A stretch of DNA of 64,000 bases from an uncultured Dehalococcoidia bacterium (GTDB lineage Bacteria > Chloroflexota > Dehalococcoidia > Lucifugimonadales > UBA3495), in contig OY282565.1 in NCBI GenBank assembly GCA_958296445.1, forward strand, positions 2,497,570 through 2,561,569, in the 5' to 3' direction. Positions 59,585 through 64,000 of this stretch are shown here, one piece after another. How positions within the stretch are numbered: the first letter of the stretch is position 1; every line of letters starts with the position of its first letter. The notes under the pieces were generated by a model, which was not told where the DNA came from, did no database searches, and saw nothing but the letters and a program-made list of their open reading frames with translations. Both the position numbers and the translations under genes were made by a program.

Positions 59585-60812
59585 TAATCTTGTTTCTACC
59601 CCCCCCCCGTATAAATGTTCTAATTATCGGCAACCTGCCGACACTGCCCAACAGTTTCCTTTCCCGCTCATAGCTGAGGAAACGGTCCATCGCAAATACC
59701 GCCGCCACCAGCAACGGAATATACAAAGGAACCAAGAATCTTGAGCCAACCCCGTGCCAAGTGCTGCCCGACATCACCGCGGCAATCAGCAACGCCAAGT
59801 AAACCGCCACAAACCCGCCGAATATGCAAAAAGAACGCCACCTACTCCTGCTTTCCCTTTTCCGTAGATCTTTTATGAGAATGTAACCCGTTATGAAAAT
59901 GTAACCCGCCGAAATCAGGATTAGCCCGGCCACCGCCCCGAGAACCAACACCGAACCGAGCGACGTCCAACCGGGGCCACCCAAATAGATAAATGGAACG
60001 TCGAATACAGCCCATCCGGCGATGACATCACCAATATCTTTCAGGATTTCCGCCAAAGAGTAATCAATAGGCCGCTGGTTCCCGGTAAGCTCCCCGATAA
60101 GCAGATAATTGCGTAACAGCCACAAACCCATAGGAACCGCTACAATCAGCGAAAAGCCAACGACGCGCCTAGCCTTCTCCGGCAGCGACGCGCCCTGCTG
60201 GAAAAGCAGCAACAGCCCCACCATAACCGGCACCGCAACGCCGATGTAGCGGGCCTGCCAGGCCAAGGCGCAAAACACCGCCGCCCAAACCAGCGACGAT
60301 GTTTTGCCCTCGCCCAAAAACCTGTCGGCCTGGATTAACGCCAAAGTCGCCAGCAGGATAAACAGGGTGCCGGATAAAACCCAAGACGCCAGCCAGACCA
60401 ACGGGAGCGAAAATATAAGCGCAAGGCAGGCCCACCAGACCAGAAAGCCCGACTCCAGACGCCGCCGCAGATATTGCCCCACGGCAAAAACAGTCAGCCC
60501 AAAGATGACCGCGTTAAGCGGCCCCGCCACGTCCCGGGGGTCGAATACGCCGAAGCCCGCCGCCGCCAGCAATGCCGGATACAGCGGCGCCCACGTAGTA
60601 TAGAACCCGCCCAAGTCCCTGGCGAAGCCTTTTCCTTCCAGCAGGTTGCGGGCCACGTCGATGTATACGACGGAATCCGAGGACAACAACGGCCCGTAGC
60701 TCGCCTCCCTAGCCAGCACCAACCCAACGCCCACCAAAGACAAAGCAGCCAGCAACAGCGTGAAACGCTGCCGTTGCAATATCGCAAGCATCCCGGATTT
60801 AATCCAACCCAA
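59460..60812 (-). CDS. GT39/ArnT-like membrane glycosyltransferase, frameshifted near its C-terminus
   Basis: A 450-residue frame with about 9-11 membrane helices, starting with MLAILQRQRFTLLLAALSLVGVGLVLA and SDSVVYIDVARNLLEGKGF, the typical acidic N-terminal loop of lipid-linked sugar transferases. LRNYLLIGELTGNQR and the SRFLVPLYIPLLVAAVF-like helix belong to the same fold. Its last 43 residues, after a C10 tract (59599-59608) read as GGG, are out of frame and replace the real tail found in the adjacent fragment. With nine C bases the full protein is restored. This could be slippage, phase variation or an assembly error. Confidence 0.82.
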   Translation of the reverse strand: MGWIKSGMLAILQRQRFTLLLAALSLVGVGLVLAREASYGPLLSSDSVVYIDVARNLLEGKGFARDLGGFYTTWAPLYPALLAAAGFGVFDPRDVAGPLNAVIFGLTVFAVGQYLRRRLESGFLVWWACLALIFSLPLVWLASWVLSGTLFILLATLALIQADRFLGEGKTSSLVWAAVFCALAWQARYIGVAVPVMVGLLLLFQQGASLPEKARRVVGFSLIVAVPMGLWLLRNYLLIGELTGNQRPIDYSLAEILKDIGDVIAGWAVFDVPFIYLGGPGWTSLGSVLVLGAVAGLILISAGYIFITGYILIKDLRKRESRSRWRSFCIFGGFVAVYLALLIAAVMSGSTWHGVGSRFLVPLYIPLLVAAVFAMDRFLSYERERKLLGSVGRLPIIRTFIRGGGRNKIIAGYLDADAFFVGGGAGRAQRAGNKPGQFRRYRRIQYPAVG

Positions 60813-60837
60813 CGCGGCCTCTGCGCCCCCCGGTTAT

Positions 60838-60899
60838 TTCTTGAAAGTCGTTTCTTGAATGTTGTTTCTTGCCGGTTGTTTCTTGAAAGTCACTTCTTG
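60838..60899. repeat. TTTCTTGAA short repeats at the end of the LLM gene
   Basis: TTTCTTGAA or TTCTTG occurs five times with 14-17 base spacing (TTTCTTGAAAGTCG, TTTCTTGAATGTTG, TTTCTTGCCGGTTG and so on). The last copy is the end of the LLM coding sequence (FKK stop), so the array seems to have grown out of the gene's 3' end. Confidence 0.6.
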
Positions 60900-62056
60900 A
60901 ACTTCGGCATCACATCCTTGCCAAAGGCTTCCAACTGCTCCAGAATCACACTCTGCGGCGTCCCTATCACCGACCCCACGTTAATCTGGTCCAGCCCCGG
61001 GTAAAGCTCCTGAATCGCCTCCAGCTTCTCCGCCACCAGCTCCGGCGGCCCGCACAGCCACGAACCCGCCTGCACCCCGTCCTCCAGCGTCGGCAGCCCC
61101 GCGGAACGCGCCCGGCGCGGATCCTCCATCGCCCGGATCTGCTCTTCCGACAGCCCCCGCACGAACCCCAGCGGCGCAAACATCTTCATATTTTCCTCAA
61201 AGAAGCTACGCGCCTCCCGAACCGCCTTTTCCTCGGTTTCCGAAATATGAATCGTGTACCCGATAGCCAAATCCTCGCCCAGCTCCGTCTCCCGCCCGTG
61301 CGCCGCCAGCGTGTCGCGCCACTGCCGCATCACCCCCTCCGTCGCCCCGCCGGCCGCCGCACCGCCGCCGATAATGCCCTTAATCTTGTGCCGCGCCATA
61401 AAGTCCATCGCCCGCTGGCTCGCGCTCACCACCGGCTGCCAAGTCTCCACCGGCAGCGTCCGCGGCCGCGGCACCAGCGTGATTTCCTTCAGCGTATACC
61501 CCCGATAAGGCACTTCCGGCGGAATCTTGTAATACTTGCCTTCGTAGGAAAAAGAATCCTCGTTGAAGGCTTTCATTATGATTTCCACCTGTTCCTCGAA
61601 CATCTCCCGGTTCGCCTCATTGTCGCTCAACGTGCTGGGAACCCCGAAAGTGTCCACCTCCCGCGAATGGTAGCCACGCCCCACGCCGAAAATCACCCGC
61701 CCGCCAGTCAAAATGTCCGCAGTCGCGTAATCCTCCGCCAGCCGCAGCGGATGCCACATTGGATTGATGTTGAAACCGCACCCAAACTTCAGATTCTTGG
61801 TCAAATGCGCCAAATGCACATACAGCAACAGCAGGTTGGGAATGCACTCATACCCCTCCCGCTGAAAATGATGCTCCGCCGACCAGAAAGTGTCGTACCC
61901 CAACTCCTCCATTTTCAGCACAATCGCCTCGCTCTTGCCGAACACCCCCGCCAGCTCCCCGTCCGGCAGCCAGCGCTCATTAACCGGCGTCCCGTCCAGC
62001 CCAATGTCCTCCAAATCAACGTGCCCCGCAAAAAGACTCCCAAACTTCGTAATCAT
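60890..62056 (-). CDS. LLM-class flavin-dependent oxidoreductase
   Basis: A 388-residue luciferase-like monooxygenase: LKMEELGYDTFWSAEHHFQREG, LKFGCGFNINPMWHPLRLAEDYATADILTGGR, FGVGRGYHSREVDTFG and EVTWQPVVSASQRAMDFMARHKIKGIIGG-like segments. It starts at ATG 62056 with GGGAGGGAG upstream; the longer ORF starting at 62089 is not needed. The family covers FMN-dependent monooxygenases for alkanes, amines and other compounds. It is divergent from the response regulator at 62227. Confidence 0.9.
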   Translation of the reverse strand: MITKFGSLFAGHVDLEDIGLDGTPVNERWLPDGELAGVFGKSEAIVLKMEELGYDTFWSAEHHFQREGYECIPNLLLLYVHLAHLTKNLKFGCGFNINPMWHPLRLAEDYATADILTGGRVIFGVGRGYHSREVDTFGVPSTLSDNEANREMFEEQVEIIMKAFNEDSFSYEGKYYKIPPEVPYRGYTLKEITLVPRPRTLPVETWQPVVSASQRAMDFMARHKIKGIIGGGAAAGGATEGVMRQWRDTLAAHGRETELGEDLAIGYTIHISETEEKAVREARSFFEENMKMFAPLGFVRGLSEEQIRAMEDPRRARSAGLPTLEDGVQAGSWLCGPPELVAEKLEAIQELYPGLDQINVGSVIGTPQSVILEQLEAFGKDVMPKFKK

Positions 62057-62226
62057 AATCTCCCTCCCCAACAATATCGCCAAGCCCAATTGTAAATGCG
62101 CCGCCCACTATGTCAACCGCCAAAAAATCCCGCAACTCCCGCCCCAAACCCCCATATCAACCCGCCCGCCGTTTGATAAAATAAAGCAACAAAAAACCGG
62201 CGGCGGCAGGGCGGGAGCAGGCAGAT

Positions 62227-63030
62227 ATGGCAGTAAACCGCGCAACCCGGAAAATCCTAATCGTAGACGACGAATCCGAATCCGCCATCCTCCGCACCGT
62301 GCGCCGCCGCCTAGAACAGGAAGGCTGGCACACCGCCATAGTCCGGCCCGACCCCAACAGCCCAACCGCCAAAGCCCTGCTAGGCGACGAATTCGAGGCC
62401 GCCGCCCTATGGAGCATCGAAGAACAGCTCCCCGACGCCATCCTCCTCGACGTCCGTTTCGGCGACCACCGCGACGACCGTTTCAAGGGCCTCAGCATCC
62501 TCGACCACATCGTCAACCGCTGGCCCAAACTCCCCGTCCTGATGTTCACCCAATACGTCCAGGGCCCCGACCGCGAAGCCGCCGCCCGCGGCGCCCTAAA
62601 ATGGGACGCCCCCATAGACTTTATAGACAAACTCGCCGGCGCCGACGAAGTAGTCCTAAGACTCCGCCGGCTGATCGGCGCCGCCCCCGAAACCATAACC
62701 ATAGGCGGCGGCATCACCCTAGACACCGCCGCCCAAACAATATACATAGAACAAAACGGCGACCGCCGCCCAATAACCGGCATCCAAGGAATGAAATTCG
62801 AGATCCTCCGCGAACTGGCCGCCGCTTGGTATCGCAGCCCCGGCGAGCTAGTACCCTTCTCCCGCCTAGAACGCTACTCCGAAGGCGAAGACCCCCGAGC
62901 CTCCCTCCGCGTCCGAATCCGCGAAATCAAAACATCCCTAGGCCAAGCCCTAGGCACCCGCCTAGGCCCCTCCGAACTAATCCTAAACATCCGCGACAAA
63001 GGCTACCGCCTAACCCCACCCCGCCCCTAA
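62227..63030 (+). CDS. OmpR/PhoB-type response regulator
   Basis: A 267-residue transcription factor. The receiver domain has acidic KILIVDDESES near residues 9-19 and the phosphoacceptor Asp in AILLDVRFGD near 74, though with a long insert (RFGDHRDDRFKGL). The C-terminal winged helix is marked by GMKFEILRELAAAW, the recognition helix region RASLRVRIREIKTSLG and NIRDKGYRL. No kinase gene is next to it. A TAAAAT box lies about 50 bases upstream, and it is divergent from the LLM oxidoreductase, which it might regulate. Confidence 0.87.
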   Translation: MAVNRATRKILIVDDESESAILRTVRRRLEQEGWHTAIVRPDPNSPTAKALLGDEFEAAALWSIEEQLPDAILLDVRFGDHRDDRFKGLSILDHIVNRWPKLPVLMFTQYVQGPDREAAARGALKWDAPIDFIDKLAGADEVVLRLRRLIGAAPETITIGGGITLDTAAQTIYIEQNGDRRPITGIQGMKFEILRELAAAWYRSPGELVPFSRLERYSEGEDPRASLRVRIREIKTSLGQALGTRLGPSELILNIRDKGYRLTPPRP

Positions 63031-63055
63031 CGCCCATAATCCCCTCCCCCTCCGC

Positions 63056-63312
63056 CTGTCATTCTGAGCAAAGCGAAGAATCTCACCCCTGGCAAAGAGA
63101 CCCTTAGCGTGGGGGCGTCCCCGTCTGAATCAGGACGTCCCCAATCCCGAAAATCCTTTAATCCGGTAAATCCTGATTCAGACAACAAAACCCTGTCACT
63201 CTGAACAAACCCCTGTCATTCTGAGCAAACCCCTGTCATTCTGAGCAAAGCGAAGAATCTCACCCCTGGCAAAGAGACCCTTAGCGTGGGGGCGTCCCCG
63301 TCTGAATCAGGA
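63056..63312. repeat. R1-R2 composite, duplicated
   Basis: The sequence from TCATTCTGAGCAAAGCGAAG through ACCCTTAGCGTGGGGGCGTC to GTCTGAATCAGGA occurs at about 63059-63132 and again at 63238-63312. Between them lie an R2 end (AAATCCTGATTCAGACA) and three R1 left-arm units (GTCACTCTGAACAAACCCCT and variants). No gene is seen in the 276-base gap. Confidence 0.8.
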
Positions 63313-63519
63313 TAAGATGCTTGTTTCACTATCCGCAAGCCGTTGCATATAGAGGTTAAAAACCTCATCGGCTACCATCTGGGCGCAGTGCAATACAGGC
63401 ACTTCCGGCAGCCCCTTAGCCATTACAACCCTGCGGGCTTCCTCATAGGCCGAAAGCCAAACCGTCGCCAGCACCCCGGCCTCCTGAGTTACCCTCTCTT
63501 GCGCCGCTGAACTCAACAT
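63307..63519 (-). CDS. small hypothetical protein
   Basis: A 70-residue frame preceded by GGGGGTTGT before the ATG. The sequence is a helical, amphipathic one (VTQEAGVLATVWLSAYEEARRVV, VLHCAQMVADEVFNLYMQRLADS) without membrane helix. I do not recognise a family. Its stop lies within the last R1-R2 composite. It is in tandem with the GIY-YIG gene upstream (28 bases). Confidence 0.5.
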   Translation of the reverse strand: MLSSAAQERVTQEAGVLATVWLSAYEEARRVVMAKGLPEVPVLHCAQMVADEVFNLYMQRLADSETSILS

Positions 63520-63546
63520 ACAACCCCCACAGATTGACCGCCATTG

Positions 63547-63768
63547 TCACAAACGATAGCCGCGAGTCGGAGCCCCCCGGGCTGCCTGGCGGCGTTCCCA
63601 AGCGCGGGCGTGAGGCCCCGATAACCCGGGTGTGCGAACCCGCAACCGCCCCCGCTTGCCCGTAGCCCGATTATGCTCCCGCAGACGAGCCTCAGGGTTG
63701 CGGGTAATGCCCGTATACACCTTGCGCGGCCCCACATAGTAATCGTACCCTACAGTCCCACGAACCAT
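63547..63768 (-). CDS. GIY-YIG nuclease-fold small protein
   Basis: A 73-residue protein with a compact GIY-YIG-like core: YYVGPRKVYTGITRNPEARLREHNRA. The Y-x-G-x-T, Arg and Glu-His (REH) positions match the catalytic pattern of the family, with the first Tyr pair as YYVG. The usual core is 80-90 residues, so the domain is at the lower limit. Start ATG 63768 has GGGGGGT upstream. Stand-alone members may act in recombination or repair; function unknown. Confidence 0.7.
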   Translation of the reverse strand: MVRGTVGYDYYVGPRKVYTGITRNPEARLREHNRATGKRGRLRVRTPGLSGPHARAWERRQAARGAPTRGYRL

Positions 63769-63877
63769 GATACCCCCCACGGCTCATCAGTATGCCAAAA
63801 AGTCTATGCCAATCCGCCCCGGCTGTCAATCAAAACCCGTCACCCCCCCGAAACCGGCAATGGCGGGAATAACGGCA

Positions 63878-64000
63878 CTATACCACCATTTCCTGCTGCG
63901 GCCGCCGTTCCCGCTCATAACGGGAATAAGTTCCGTTGGCGTAGCGTTGCGCCTCCCCCAAATCCGCCAGTTGTACAATGTTATCCGCCTGCAACTCGCC
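63878..64000 (-). CDS. C-terminal end of a gene running off the window
   Basis: The frame is open to base 64000 and reads 40 residues, including ADNIVQLADLGEAQRYANG and SRYERERRPQQEMVV, before a TAG stop at 63878. A hydrophilic, helical C-terminus. Too short to assign. It is the upstream neighbour of the GIY-YIG gene on the same strand. Confidence 0.5.
   Translation of the reverse strand, partial: GELQADNIVQLADLGEAQRYANGTYSRYERERRPQQEMVV

Overview
The window looks like a chromosomal piece of a high-GC, strongly C-ending-codon bacterium, most plausibly a Chloroflexota of the Dehalococcoidia/SAR202 type. The basis is the gene mix: several CoxL-like molybdopterin subunits, GMC oxidoreductases, luciferase-like flavin/F420 oxidoreductases, CaiB/BaiF CoA transferases, VOC proteins, DUF1800/DUF1501 proteins, and many short palindromic repeat families between genes. 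No rRNA or ribosomal marker is present, so the placement is an inference. Most core genes show an odd signature: the word CATG is avoided by synonymous codon choice while CTAG is common.

Layout. 0-5 kb: end of an Ala/Gly-rich protein, a YihY membrane protein, a first orphan molybdopterin subunit, an orphan sensor domain. 5-12 kb: RidA, KefB-type antiporter, two convergent GMC oxidoreductases (one fused in frame to an aspartic-protease domain), then a 146-nt nested palindrome. 12-20 kb: two Dpp/Opp-type permeases, a HicBA module plus an extra HicB, a second molybdopterin subunit, a DM13 protein, a VOC protein. 20-25 kb: third molybdopterin subunit and a DUF445 protein.

24.7-27.0 kb is a lower-GC island holding a complete retron: promoter, a structured RNA bounded by a perfect 13-bp a1/a2 inverted repeat, a retron reverse transcriptase, and an FRG-domain protein as probable effector. 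27-33 kb: M28 lipoprotein peptidase and a DUF1800-DUF1501-NHL-repeat cluster. 33-37.4 kb is a second candidate conflict region: a PRTase-like protein and a NADAR protein in a tight operon, divergent from NudC, then an isochorismatase-type hydrolase and a solitary D12-class adenine methyltransferase followed by a broken ORF.

37.5-49.5 kb: GMC oxidoreductase, EamA transporter, LLM oxidoreductase, methyltransferase, RidA, CinA, VanZ, ThiD, and an operon of a MaoC-like hydratase with two CaiB/BaiF CoA transferases. 49.8 kb: tRNA-Arg(TCT) with its terminator. 50-55 kb: a PAC2 protein and an overlapping NurA-HerA pair. 55-64 kb: a PhnD-like protein without signal peptide, two Uma2 nucleases around a VOC protein, a class III aminotransferase, a glycosyltransferase broken at a ten-base homopolymer, a second LLM oxidoreductase, an OmpR-type regulator, a GIY-YIG protein and a partial gene.

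The metabolic genes suggest heterotrophy on oxidised organic compounds (alcohol/aldehyde oxidation, CoA-thioester activation and hydration). The accessory genes (retron-FRG, PRTase-NADAR, NurA-HerA, HicBA, methyltransferase remnant) suggest repeated gain of defence modules. The best candidate for an undescribed system is the retron-FRG locus, followed by the PRTase-NADAR operon.
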